A DNA stretch of 64,000 nt from the NCBI GenBank assembly GCA_964195945.1, contig CAXMRC010000082.1, positions 1-64,000 on the forward strand. The letters run 5' to 3'. Every line of letters starts with the position of its first letter. The first letter of the stretch is position 1. The notes beneath the pieces were generated by a model. It did not search any database. It saw only the letters and a program-made list of their open reading frames with translations, and was not told the DNA's origin. The position numbers and the translations under genes were made by a program. The stretch is from JAAETI01 sp964195945 (lineage in GTDB: Bacteria > Actinomycetota > Acidimicrobiia > Spongiisociales > UBA5794). Of this stretch, positions 8,041 to 17,030 are shown in pieces.

Positions 8041-9111
8041 GTGATGGAAACACTTGGCCGAAGCGCCTACCAACTTGACCCTGCTGATCTCAGTGAATTG
8101 GCGCCCGGTCAACCGTCTTATCGGATCGATCAGCTGCGGGAGTGGCTCTACAAACACCCTGTCCTTGATCCTGCACAGATGACGAATTTGCCCGGCGACC
8201 TTCGTGACTCTTTGACCGGACGGCTTTGGCCTTTCCACGTGGAGATCGAGCAATCGGCCGACGACGGCCGTACCCGAAAGTGGCTCTTTCGGACCCCGGA
8301 CGGGGCTTCAATCGAAGCGGTGCTCATGGGTTACCGGAAGAGGACGACCCTGTGCATCTCATCTCAAGCCGGTTGCGCCATGGGATGCACATTCTGCGCG
8401 ACAGGCCAGTTTGGGTTCGAGCGTCACCTAGACGCGGGAGAGATCGTCGCCCAAGTCGCATACGCAAACGCGGCGTTGCGCAGCAAGCCCATCGCAGGAT
8501 CCCCAGGCCGCGTCACCAATGTGGTGTTCATGGGAATGGGCGAGCCGCTAGCCAACTACGAGAACCTACGCGAATCGCTGCATCGCATGATCGACGTGAT
8601 AGACATGGCAGCACGCTCGGTAACGGTATCAACTGTCGGCGTTGTACCAGGGATACGCAAGCTCGCCGAAGAACCGTGGCAGGTAAGCCTGGCAGTGAGC
8701 CTGCACGCGGCTGATGACGAGCTCCGCACCAGCCTCATCCCTTTGAACAAGCGATACCCGCTCGACGAGCTCATAGACGCGACCCTTCACTTCTTCCGCA
8801 CCACCGGACGTCGTGTCTCAATCGAGTGGACGATGATGGACGGCGTAAACGATTCTCGCGATCAAGCAGCAAAACTTGCTCGCATCGCCCACCGGCTCAG
8901 CGCCCATATCAATGTCATCGCTATGAACCCGACCCCGTTGACCACATACCAGCGGCCGGGTCGGATAGGTATCGACGAGTTCATGGCCGAGCTTGCACAC
9001 CGCGGTGCCAACGCAACCTTCCGGGAAACCAGGGGCCAGGAGATTGACGCCGCATGCGGCCAGCTCCGCGTACGGAGCGCAACCGAAAGAGCCGAAGGAG
9101 ATTCCCCATGA
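8041..9111 (+). CDS. rlmN: 23S rRNA (adenine-2503-C2)-methyltransferase
   Basis: RlmN is a radical-SAM enzyme that methylates C2 of A2503 in 23S rRNA, and A37 in some tRNAs. The 356-aa length is typical. The radical SAM triad is seen in SSQAGCAMGCTFCATGQ (CxxxCxxC), followed by FMGMGEPLANYEN, SVTVSTVGVVPGI and SLAVSLHAADDELRTSLIP. The C-terminal catalytic Cys is in DAACGQLR. The first codon is GTG at 8041 with an ATG directly after it. It overlaps the start of the peroxiredoxin gene as ATGA. Confidence 0.96.
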   Translation: MMETLGRSAYQLDPADLSELAPGQPSYRIDQLREWLYKHPVLDPAQMTNLPGDLRDSLTGRLWPFHVEIEQSADDGRTRKWLFRTPDGASIEAVLMGYRKRTTLCISSQAGCAMGCTFCATGQFGFERHLDAGEIVAQVAYANAALRSKPIAGSPGRVTNVVFMGMGEPLANYENLRESLHRMIDVIDMAARSVTVSTVGVVPGIRKLAEEPWQVSLAVSLHAADDELRTSLIPLNKRYPLDELIDATLHFFRTTGRRVSIEWTMMDGVNDSRDQAAKLARIAHRLSAHINVIAMNPTPLTTYQRPGRIGIDEFMAELAHRGANATFRETRGQEIDAACGQLRVRSATERAEGDSP

Positions 9112-9569
9112 AGCTGGAACCCGGGATGAGCGCGCCATCCTTCCGCCGCAACGACCACGAAGGCACCGAAAGAACCAATGACGACTTCGCCGGAAAAGGA
9201 CTTGTCGTCTATTTCTATCCCAAGGCGTTTACCCCCGGCTGCACCGGCGAGTCGTGTGACTTCCGCGATAACCACAATCGTTTCCTGAAAGCTGGCTACA
9301 ACGTCATAGGAGTGAGCCCCGACCCCTCGCAACGGCTCGCCGATTTCCGCAGCGAGTACGAACTGCCGTTTTCACTGCTGAGCGATGAGGACCATTCGAT
9401 GGCCACCGATTTCGGTACTTGGGGTATCAAGAAGAACTACGGCAAGGAATACGAGGGCCTCATCCGCTCGACATTTGTGCTCGATGCGGATGGAATTGTC
9501 GAACATGCCTGGTACAACGTTAAGGCGAAGGCGCATGTCGGCAGAGTTGGCAAAGCCGTGCTGGACTAG
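9108..9569 (+). CDS. bcp: Thioredoxin-dependent thiol peroxidase (BCP-type peroxiredoxin)
   Basis: This 153-aa peroxiredoxin reduces hydroperoxides using thioredoxin. The peroxidatic Cys is in FTPGCTGESCDFRD, with the resolving Cys five residues on, as in the atypical 2-Cys BCP/PrxQ class. The TxxC active-site context, the late Arg in LIRSTFVLD and the overall length match. The reading frame extends upstream, but ATG 9108 has GAAGGAG seven bases before it and overlaps the rlmN stop as ATGA, so it is translationally coupled. Confidence 0.95.
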   Translation: MKLEPGMSAPSFRRNDHEGTERTNDDFAGKGLVVYFYPKAFTPGCTGESCDFRDNHNRFLKAGYNVIGVSPDPSQRLADFRSEYELPFSLLSDEDHSMATDFGTWGIKKNYGKEYEGLIRSTFVLDADGIVEHAWYNVKAKAHVGRVGKAVLD

Positions 9570-9655
9570 GGCAGGCACCATGACGCACCGGGGCCTATCG
9601 CTCAACCTGGTGGCTTGAGTTCCGAAGTACGATCGAGACCAAAAGGGGAGAAATA

Positions 9656-10534
9656 GTGAAACCTGTCCGCAAAGCGATATTCCCGGTGGGAGGACTCGGT
9701 ACCCGTTTCCTGCCCGCGACCAAGACCCTCCCAAAGGAGATGTTGCCGGTCGTCGACAAACCGTTGATCCAGTATGCGGTTGAAGAGGCAAGATCCGCCG
9801 GTATCGAAGAGTTCATTTTTGTAACCGGGCGCGGCAAGAACGCCATCGAAGACCACTTTGACAACAACTACGAGTTGGAACAGACGCTCGCAGCGCGCGG
9901 AAAACAGGACGAACTTGAACTCCTCAATGCGACCAAGCTCGAGCCGGGCCAGGTGGCCTCTGTCCGCCAGATGTCCCCTCTCGGGTTGGGTCATGCGGTT
10001 TGGTGCGCCCGCCACCTCATCAATGACGAACCATTCGCGGTACTCCTCGCGGACGACCTGATCCAGGCTGACAAACCGACACTCACCGAAATGGTGGAGG
10101 TCTACGAGATCCATGGCGGCAACGTTGTGTCACTGATGGAGGTGCCCGACAACCACACGTCGCGGTACGGAATCGTTGACCCCGGACCGACAGATGGACG
10201 TCTGGTTCAGATCAACGGCCTCGTCGAAAAACCGGACCCTGCCGACGCACCATCGAATCTGGCAATCGTGGGTCGCTACATCCTGCAACCATCAGTCATG
10301 GACTACCTGGGCCAAGGAAAGTCTGGTGCAGGAAATGAGATCCAACTGACTGATTCGATGCTGGAGCTAATCGGACATAGCCCGTTCAACGGGCTCCGTC
10401 TCAGTGGCACCCGATTCGACTGTGGCACCAAGACAGGCTTCCTCGAGGCAAGCGTTGCATACGGTCTCGCCCGCGACGACCTCGGCGAAGACTTGCGTGA
10501 TCGGCTCCTCAACCTGTTGAGCACTGAGGGTTAA
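9656..10534 (+). CDS. galU: UTP-glucose-1-phosphate uridylyltransferase
   Basis: GalU makes UDP-glucose from UTP and glucose-1-phosphate for glycans and envelope polymers. The 292-aa protein has the nucleotidyltransferase signature GGLGTRFLPATKTLPKEMLP at its N-terminus, then PLIQYAVEEA, PLGLGHAVWCAR, the metal-binding LLADDLI, and GLVEKPDP. The C-terminal FDCGTKTGFLEA block is characteristic. The GTG start at 9656 follows AGGGGAG. It lies downstream of bcp with an 86-bp gap and precedes transaldolase on the same strand. Confidence 0.96.
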   Translation: MKPVRKAIFPVGGLGTRFLPATKTLPKEMLPVVDKPLIQYAVEEARSAGIEEFIFVTGRGKNAIEDHFDNNYELEQTLAARGKQDELELLNATKLEPGQVASVRQMSPLGLGHAVWCARHLINDEPFAVLLADDLIQADKPTLTEMVEVYEIHGGNVVSLMEVPDNHTSRYGIVDPGPTDGRLVQINGLVEKPDPADAPSNLAIVGRYILQPSVMDYLGQGKSGAGNEIQLTDSMLELIGHSPFNGLRLSGTRFDCGTKTGFLEASVAYGLARDDLGEDLRDRLLNLLSTEG

Positions 10535-10614
10535 CCAAACTCAAGTGCAGTATCTTGTGGAACAGCATCCACCAAGCGATGGTTGCTAACAACAGTCAAT
10601 TTGAAGAGGATCTC

Positions 10615-11709
10615 ATGGGCAAGCTGCACGATCTGCACAACCAAGGCCAATCAGTGTGGTTGGATTTCATCCGCCGCGACATGCTCGCTGCCGGTGAGCT
10701 CGACGCCATGGTCAGCGACGGGATCCGTGGGGTCACCTCCAATCCGACCATTTTCCAGAAGGCGATCGGCGGTTCCGATGCCTACGACGACGCTATCCGG
10801 GAGGCCCTGGCAGCGGACCCGGCACTCAGTCCTCTCGAGATGTACGAGATGCTGGCAGTCAGCGACATCCAAGATGCCGCTGATGCGCTCCATCACGTCT
10901 ACACCGAAAGCGCGGCCGCCGATGGCTACGTCAGCTTTGAAGTCTCACCTCTTCTCTCCGCTGACACAGCTGGAACATTGGCCGAAGCTAACCGGTTGTG
11001 GGATCTGGTCGATCGACCCAATCTGATGATCAAAGTCCCGGCGACGCCCGAAGGTATCCCAGCCATTGAGGAACTGATCGCTGCCGGAATCAACGTAAAC
11101 GCAACACTGATGTTCTCGATGGCTGACTACGAGGCCGTCGCCCAAGCTTACGTTCGTGGCATACGTCGTTCCGAGAATCCGGGCACGATCGCCTCTGTGG
11201 CGTCGTTTTTCGTGAGCCGAGTCGATTCCAGCACGGATGCTGCACTTGACAAGAACGGATCTGATGCGGCTCTCAACCACCGCGGCAAAGCGGCGGTCGC
11301 CAATGCCAAGCTGACCTACGTCCGGTATCAGGAGATTTTCGAAGGTCCCGAATTCGCCGATCAGCTGGAGCGCGGTGCACGCCCGCAACGGGTGTTGTGG
11401 GCCAGCACTGGAGTCAAGAACCCGGCCTATCCCGACGTTCTATATGTGGAACCGCTTATCGGCCCGAATACGGTCAACACGATGCCACCGGCGACAATCG
11501 ACGCGTTCCTCGACCATGGCGATCCTGCAAACGCAGCTCTTACTGACGACGTCGGCGCGGCCCGTGACGACATCGCCGCCCTCGCGACTCTCGGAGTGGA
11601 TCTCGACGCCATCACGCAAACGCTTCAGGACGACGGTGTCAGATCGTTCGCAGATTCCTTCGACGATCTACTGACGACAGTCGCGGAGAAGATCAGCGAC
11701 CTGTCTTAG
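10615..11709 (+). CDS. tal: Transaldolase
   Basis: This 364-aa enzyme of the non-oxidative pentose phosphate pathway transfers a dihydroxyacetone unit between sugar phosphates. It matches the longer actinobacterial class: WLDFIRRDML at the N-terminus, GVTSNPTIFQKAI, then MIKVPAT carrying the Schiff-base Lys, NATLMFS and ASTGVKNPAY. The frame opens at 10555, but ATG 10615, seven bases after AGAGG, gives the family N-terminus MGKLHDLHNQGQSVW. The last 17 bp overlap the convergent histidine kinase gene. Confidence 0.95.
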   Translation: MGKLHDLHNQGQSVWLDFIRRDMLAAGELDAMVSDGIRGVTSNPTIFQKAIGGSDAYDDAIREALAADPALSPLEMYEMLAVSDIQDAADALHHVYTESAAADGYVSFEVSPLLSADTAGTLAEANRLWDLVDRPNLMIKVPATPEGIPAIEELIAAGINVNATLMFSMADYEAVAQAYVRGIRRSENPGTIASVASFFVSRVDSSTDAALDKNGSDAALNHRGKAAVANAKLTYVRYQEIFEGPEFADQLERGARPQRVLWASTGVKNPAYPDVLYVEPLIGPNTVNTMPPATIDAFLDHGDPANAALTDDVGAARDDIAALATLGVDLDAITQTLQDDGVRSFADSFDDLLTTVAEKISDLS

Positions 11710-13696
11710 TAACAGGGGGCCGCGACGTGGCGGACTCCGCCTCTTCCACCAGCGGCAGGAGAACTTCGAAGAAGCTCCCTCCGTCGTACCGGTAAAGAAT
11801 CTCTCCGTCCATGAGTTCGGTGAGTTTCTGCGAGACGGTCAGACCGAGGCCTACGGAACCAGGGACGCCGCTGCTGGAATGTGCCCGCTCGTATGGAGCA
11901 AACACCTTCTCGCGGAGCGGCTCGGGGATCCCTGATCCATCATCAAAAACGGCTACCAACGCATGATGGCGGTGATTCGCCACAGAGATGTGGATGCGAG
12001 GCCCTCCGTAGCGAATGGCGTTGGTCACCAGGTTCCTAACCACCTGGCGACACCGCACCGGATCAACCAAACCCCATACGGAATCTCCACTGACCGTCAT
12101 CCGGGCCCGATCGGCAAGAGAGCAAGAGGCAACAACTTGGTCGATACAGCTGCGAATGTCTACCTGTTCTGGGTAGATAGGCACTCTGCCGATATCCGCT
12201 CTCGCTACGACGAGGAGGTCCTCGATGAGGTCGCTCATCTCCCTGCTCTGGTCGGCAATCAACGAAATGAACTCGGCTATCTCTTCGGCGGAAAAGCTTC
12301 TCCAACTCTGCTCCAACTCGAGCGCCAGACCGGCTACGACAGTGAGCGGTGTGCGGAGTTCGTGCGATACGGAGGCAACAAACTCGTCTTTGGAGAGCAT
12401 CAGCTCCCTCATCCTTGCTCTGGCTCTGGCTCGTTCGATTGCTGACCCCAAGGTCAACGCTGTGGTTCGCAGGAAGCTCATGTCCTTAGCCGATATCTCT
12501 GATCCAGACCTGGCCACACCGACGACACCGTAAATCTCCGTCGACCCGGAAATGCCCAAGGCAACACCGCTGAGCTCTCTCACGCCTTCGTCGACAGCAA
12601 TGGCCGGCAAAGCGATCGGCTGCACTGTGCCCATCGCACTCTCTGCATATTCACTCAAGTAGTTGAAGACCTGTTCGCGGCGACGCACCGAGTCAACCCG
12701 GTAGGCCACGGCCGTGGTCGATAATCCTTGACCCTCCTGATGCTGTGCGATGGTGACACAATCGGCGTCGAGGACTTCGCACACTTGATCAACGGCCTCA
12801 TTCAGCAGCTCAGCGATATCGACTGTGCCCAGAGCTACCTGCCCGATGTGGGCGAGCGCTTCTTGTTGAGTTGCTCGCAACTTCAGCTCGCGCGTGGCCC
12901 GCTGTTCTTCCGTGACATCGACGAGAGCGCCTTCGAATATCTGCCCGTCCTGCTCGACGATCGTGTGACTCGAATCACGAACCCAAACCGGCCGACCGTC
13001 TCTGGCCGAGAGGACTGAGATCTGATCCTCGAGCAAGCCCTGGTCCTGCTGAATCGCAGCAAGACGTTCCCGTTCTCCATCATCCGTATAGAAATCCGCT
13101 GCGTCAGTACCGACTAGCGCCGCGGCGTCGGGGACCCCGAGCATCCTGGCCAACGCATGGTTGGCGTGAACGATCGTCCCATCAGGTCGGGTTCTGTACA
13201 TGGGGACTGGCATGTCGTCGAAGAAACGTCGGAAGCGTTCCTCCGTTTGACGGAGCGCAACAACAGCCTCATGCCCCTCGCCGACGGGGACAAAGGCACC
13301 TTGCACTGCACTGATTCCATCGAAATCTACGGGGACCATACTGAGGTCACATCGCGCTACTGCACCATTGCGCCCGGTCACGGGGACGTCCTCGACAAAA
13401 AGCGGCTCACCGGACGCGAGCACTTGCTTGTGGATATCGCGTGCGAGCTGTGCCGTTGCTGGGGCCAACACGTCATCTAGTGATCGCCCATTAACGTCGG
13501 CCGCATTGCCGGTCCCCACGATCTCTATACCTCGTTGGTTGGCATATAGGACGTGACGATCGTCAAAAACGACCATCGCAGAAGGTGCGCCGTCGGCAAG
13601 CAGGCGAAACTGGGCATCATGAGCCTCACCCCGCATCTTCTCTCGAATAAGCAGAGCGATCGAAACAACAGCAAGCGCAAGTGCGGCCCAAACCAT
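11693..13696 (-). CDS. Sensor histidine kinase with two PAS domains and a GAF domain
   Basis: This 667-aa orphan sensor has a short N-terminal hydrophobic segment (3-17), PAS domains at about 28-145 and 152-270, a GAF domain at about 280-425, and a HisKA domain with the phospho-acceptor His445 in ASVSHELRTPL. The C-terminal HATPase has an N-box (CRQVVRNLVTNAIRYGG), FDDGSGIP and SVGLGLTVSQKL. No response regulator is adjacent. An in-frame TAG sits immediately before the ATG at 13696, fixing the upstream limit. DUF2461 lies 41 bp upstream on the same strand and may share its transcript. Confidence 0.93.
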   Translation of the reverse strand: MVWAALALAVVSIALLIREKMRGEAHDAQFRLLADGAPSAMVVFDDRHVLYANQRGIEIVGTGNAADVNGRSLDDVLAPATAQLARDIHKQVLASGEPLFVEDVPVTGRNGAVARCDLSMVPVDFDGISAVQGAFVPVGEGHEAVVALRQTEERFRRFFDDMPVPMYRTRPDGTIVHANHALARMLGVPDAAALVGTDAADFYTDDGERERLAAIQQDQGLLEDQISVLSARDGRPVWVRDSSHTIVEQDGQIFEGALVDVTEEQRATRELKLRATQQEALAHIGQVALGTVDIAELLNEAVDQVCEVLDADCVTIAQHQEGQGLSTTAVAYRVDSVRRREQVFNYLSEYAESAMGTVQPIALPAIAVDEGVRELSGVALGISGSTEIYGVVGVARSGSEISAKDMSFLRTTALTLGSAIERARARARMRELMLSKDEFVASVSHELRTPLTVVAGLALELEQSWRSFSAEEIAEFISLIADQSREMSDLIEDLLVVARADIGRVPIYPEQVDIRSCIDQVVASCSLADRARMTVSGDSVWGLVDPVRCRQVVRNLVTNAIRYGGPRIHISVANHRHHALVAVFDDGSGIPEPLREKVFAPYERAHSSSGVPGSVGLGLTVSQKLTELMDGEILYRYDGGSFFEVLLPLVEEAESATSRPPVTKTGR

Positions 13697-13737
13697 CTAG
13701 ATGTATCGACGGCTGCTGGCCGTTCTTGACGGACTCG

Positions 13738-14424
13738 CTAGAACGGCACCCCGACCGCTTCGCAGAGGAATTTCATAAACGGCGCCGCACGCTTGCAAGT
13801 ATCGGCAAAGTCCTCCATCAGATGGTCCGAGACAATGGCTTTCTGCGTGATTCGGGTGGACGCTATGAAGTCTTTCCGCTTCAGGTCTTCGAGCAGCGGA
13901 TGATCTTCATCGAATCCGCGAGGCGGCCGCTTTAGCGACTCTCCACCGAGTTCCAGAACCTCGGTGAACCGTTGGCTGCGAGATGCCCGCTTCCAACGTG
14001 CCGGGTCCTCCGCTATCGCTTCCCGAATCCCGTACGCAAGCTTGGTCTCCGGCCTCCACAGTCCAACTCCGATGAAGGACGCACCGGGCTCGATATGCAT
14101 ATAGAACCCGGGCGCATGCGCATCCTTGCCAGCAATGTGGCGAAACTGCATGCCCGTGTTCAACTTGTACGGCGTCTTGTCCTTGGCGAATCGAGTGTCT
14201 CTTTGAATACGAAACAGCGACCCTCCCACGGTTCGCGAGTCAGCAACAAAGTGCTCACTGATCTTCTTGAGCGGCACAGCAAAATCGTTAATGAAATCAA
14301 GAGCCGGCTCTCTTACATAGGCCTCGTAGTCATCCTGATGAGCCTTGAACCAGTCCCGATCGTTGTTCTCCGCTAGGTCCTTCAGAAAGGCAAAAAGCTT
14401 TGGGGTGAAATGTCTGTTACTCAT
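13738..14424 (-). CDS. DUF2461 (TIGR02453) family protein
   Basis: This 228-aa protein closely matches DUF2461: an N-terminal LFAFLKDLAENNDRDWFKAH, a central FRIQRDTRFAKDKTPYKLN, and GFYMHIEPGASFIGVGLWRP. The family is widespread, has no known biochemical activity and carries no obvious catalytic motif. The ATG at 14424 follows a leaderless -10 element. It probably leads the transcript that continues into the histidine kinase. It is divergent from the SDR gene, with both -10 elements inside an 88-bp gap. Confidence 0.9.
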   Translation of the reverse strand: MSNRHFTPKLFAFLKDLAENNDRDWFKAHQDDYEAYVREPALDFINDFAVPLKKISEHFVADSRTVGGSLFRIQRDTRFAKDKTPYKLNTGMQFRHIAGKDAHAPGFYMHIEPGASFIGVGLWRPETKLAYGIREAIAEDPARWKRASRSQRFTEVLELGGESLKRPPRGFDEDHPLLEDLKRKDFIASTRITQKAIVSDHLMEDFADTCKRAAPFMKFLCEAVGVPF

Positions 14425-14436
14425 GCGAACAACCTA
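14425..14436 (-). promoter_or_regulatory. Leaderless-type -10 element for the DUF2461 gene
   Basis: On the minus strand TAGGTT (14431-14436) lies exactly six bases before the ATG at 14424, with no Shine-Dalgarno sequence. It faces the divergent element at 14501. Confidence 0.5.
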
Positions 14437-14500
14437 CATGGTGATGCCGACAGATGGCAGGGGTCTGGCAGGCGACGAACACCCGATGGTCGCGGAGGCG

Positions 14501-14512
14501 TATTCTCTGTCC
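14501..14512 (+). promoter_or_regulatory. Leaderless-type -10 element for the SDR gene
   Basis: TATTCT at 14501-14506 lies six bases before the ATG at 14513. A GGAGG further upstream (14494-14498) is too far from this ATG to act as its ribosome binding site. Confidence 0.5.
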
Positions 14513-15244
14513 ATGTCCGTCCTTCGAAAAAGAGCCGACCGTATCCGTGGAATTGCCGGTTCACTCGACGGAACCATGGTTCTAGTCGCCGACGGCACTC
14601 AGGGGGCCGGACCCGGAATAGCCAGGGTGTTCGCCACAGCAGGCGCCGCGGTCGTGGTTGCGGGACCCGACTCGCCGACGATCGACGTACAGCTTCATCG
14701 GCTTGGCAATACCCCCATCGAGGTCACCGGTATCGTCGCCACAGCAAACACCGACGACGACCGCAACCGCTTGCTCGACTCAATAGGGAGGCAAGTAGAC
14801 ACTGTGGTCCTCAACCCTGGCGACTACTCGTTGGACGAAACGTCGAGGATGGGAGCGCGCTCTTTGGTGGCTCTCGGCAGGATGGTTGCCCGCCAGATGC
14901 AAGACCGCGGCCATCCTGGCAACATCATATTTGTCACGGGCATAGAAAGCGCCGGACCGGATACGCCGGCTGTGGCGTTCCTGACAGCCGAGATGAAACA
15001 GCTGGCCCGATCCCTTGCCCCAAATGCCATCCGGGTCAACGCCATCGCCCCTGGCCAGATCGGCACCAATAGACGCGGCAATCCGCTCTCGAGCCGTATC
15101 TCGCCACTCGGTCACGTCACGGTCCATCCGATCGAGGTCGGCAAGGCAGCCTGGTTTCTTGCCAACGATGACCTGAGCGCAGCTATGACCGGCACTACCC
15201 TCAAAATCGATCGGGGGGCAACGCTCTTGCGCCCAGAATGGTGA
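14513..15244 (+). CDS. SDR-fold protein lacking the catalytic Tyr and Lys
   Basis: The 243-aa protein has a short-chain dehydrogenase fold: a glycine-rich N-terminus (VADGTQGAGPGIARVF), VVLNPG where NNAG is usual, and the conserved late IRVNAIAPGQIGTN. When aligned on RSLAPNAIRVNAIAPG, the positions of the catalytic YxxxK hold Val and Thr, and the nearest aromatic is Phe. It is therefore probably not a standard oxidoreductase; it may bind a nucleotide or act as a non-catalytic partner. The frame is open to 14345, but that would overlap the divergent gene, and the -10 element favours ATG 14513. Confidence 0.8.
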   Translation: MSVLRKRADRIRGIAGSLDGTMVLVADGTQGAGPGIARVFATAGAAVVVAGPDSPTIDVQLHRLGNTPIEVTGIVATANTDDDRNRLLDSIGRQVDTVVLNPGDYSLDETSRMGARSLVALGRMVARQMQDRGHPGNIIFVTGIESAGPDTPAVAFLTAEMKQLARSLAPNAIRVNAIAPGQIGTNRRGNPLSSRISPLGHVTVHPIEVGKAAWFLANDDLSAAMTGTTLKIDRGATLLRPEW

Positions 15245-15328
15245 TACATTCCGCAGGCGACAACGGCCCCGCCGGTAACCGCCGGGACACCGTACGGTAG
15301 GGCTCAACCAGGCCTCAGGAGACCCCTC

Positions 15329-17020
15329 GTGACGACCACAGCCAGGTGGCGGCAGTTGCGCTCATTCTTTCCCAGATCGAGCGCCAGTTTGGCAATGGTC
15401 GCGGGCTTGTCGGTATTGAGCGCGCTGCTCGTAATCCCGGTGCCTGTTCTCGTCCAATACATTCTCGACGACGCTGTTCCGTCCAAGGCAACGGCTCGCT
15501 TTGTAGGAGCAGGCTCCATCTTGATAGCTCTGCTTCTCGCCAATGAAGCGACTGCGCTGCTCCGTAGAACGATGATCGCTCGCGATGGCAAAGCCGGCAT
15601 CGAGAACCTACGGCACGCCATGATTCAAAAACTGCACAGCGTCCATATCCAGTATCACCGCCGAACGGAGCCTGATCACATACACGACCGGATCGTCCAC
15701 CAGACTGCAGTCATCGATGCGATGATTCAGGAGGTCTTCGCCACGGTATTGCCAGCCGTCGTTCTAACGGCCGGTATGGCCGGAGTGCTCATCTCTATTC
15801 ATTGGATAGCGTTTGCGGAATCCCTGCTGTTACTGCCGACCATTTATGCGATCTACCGATTCTTTCAGCCCCGGATCACGAAACAGCAAGCAATACGTGA
15901 CACCGACTTCGCAGCCATGACCGACGGTGTCATGCATTCGCTCCGTTCCATCGAACTCACTCGCAGCCGTGGAACAGAAGCAGTGGATATGCACCGCAGC
16001 GACTATCTGCTCGCAGCCGTTCGGTCTTCCGATGAACGAATCCGGGTCGCCAGGGGCGTCTACAGGGCGACCGAGCGGGCAGCTCTCGCCGTCTTCGCCA
16101 CTCTGATATTGGTCACGCTTGGGATTGCAACGGCTCATGGCCAGATCACAATCGGCGAGATGTTTGCGTTCTTCGTCGCGCTGGCGATGCTGGTAATCCC
16201 AACCGGGATGACTCTTGCCGCTGCACCAATCACCCGCGAAGGAATCTCCGCAGTGGCCGAAGCCACAGACTTCCTGAACTTCGAGATGGATCGGCCGTAC
16301 CAAGGCACGTCCCAACCCCAGCACCTCGGAACGATATCACTGACAAAGGTTGCGTTCAGCTACGGGACTGAAGCGTTATTGACTGACGTCAGCCTCGAAC
16401 TACCGCCGGGCACAGTGACCATGATTTCGGGCCCAAATGGCTCTGGAAAGAGCTCGATCATCAGTTTGATACTTGGACTGTTCCGCCCGGACATCGGCCA
16501 TCTTCTGATGGACGACGTCCCGTACGACGACCTTGACATGGCCGCGATCCGGCAGAAGATCGGACTGGTTTCACAGGAACCGACGATCGTCGCCGGCACC
16601 ATCGCCGACAACATCAGATACGGGGTGCCCGAGGTCTCCGATGTCGAGCTGTGGCAGGCCGCGCACCTGTCAACTGTTGATGATTTCATCGTGGATTTCG
16701 AGGACGGATACGACCACCATGTCGGCTACGACGGCAGAACTCTCTCCGGCGGCCAGCGGCAGCGGATCGCGATTGCACGGGCGCTCATCCGCAGCCCGGA
16801 GCTTCTCATTCTCGACGAACCGACCAGGCATCTCGACTCGGGGACGTTGCGCCGGATCATCACGAACATCTCGAGGCTCCCCAGCAAACCGACGGTTGTG
16901 ATTACAAGCCACCATCCGCGCGCCATCGACAGCGTCGATCGCCTCTTCCGCATCGAAGGTAGGCGACTCATCCAAGACACGACAGTCGGCAATCAACCCA
17001 CAGACGGCGAGGACGGGTAG
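15329..17020 (+). CDS. ABC transporter, fused membrane and ATPase domains (exporter type)
   Basis: This 563-aa half-transporter has six transmembrane segments over residues 20-300, then an ATPase domain with Walker A GPNGSGKSS, Q-loop VSQEPTI, signature LSGGQRQRIAIARAL, Walker B LLILDEPTRHLDS and a late His in TSHHPRA. It probably works as a homodimer and exports lipids, peptides or drugs; the substrate cannot be read from sequence. The GTG start follows AGGAG. It ends 10 bp from the convergent guanine deaminase gene. Confidence 0.92.
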   Translation: MTTTARWRQLRSFFPRSSASLAMVAGLSVLSALLVIPVPVLVQYILDDAVPSKATARFVGAGSILIALLLANEATALLRRTMIARDGKAGIENLRHAMIQKLHSVHIQYHRRTEPDHIHDRIVHQTAVIDAMIQEVFATVLPAVVLTAGMAGVLISIHWIAFAESLLLLPTIYAIYRFFQPRITKQQAIRDTDFAAMTDGVMHSLRSIELTRSRGTEAVDMHRSDYLLAAVRSSDERIRVARGVYRATERAALAVFATLILVTLGIATAHGQITIGEMFAFFVALAMLVIPTGMTLAAAPITREGISAVAEATDFLNFEMDRPYQGTSQPQHLGTISLTKVAFSYGTEALLTDVSLELPPGTVTMISGPNGSGKSSIISLILGLFRPDIGHLLMDDVPYDDLDMAAIRQKIGLVSQEPTIVAGTIADNIRYGVPEVSDVELWQAAHLSTVDDFIVDFEDGYDHHVGYDGRTLSGGQRQRIAIARALIRSPELLILDEPTRHLDSGTLRRIITNISRLPSKPTVVITSHHPRAIDSVDRLFRIEGRRLIQDTTVGNQPTDGEDG

Positions 17021-17030
17021 GTATGTTGCC

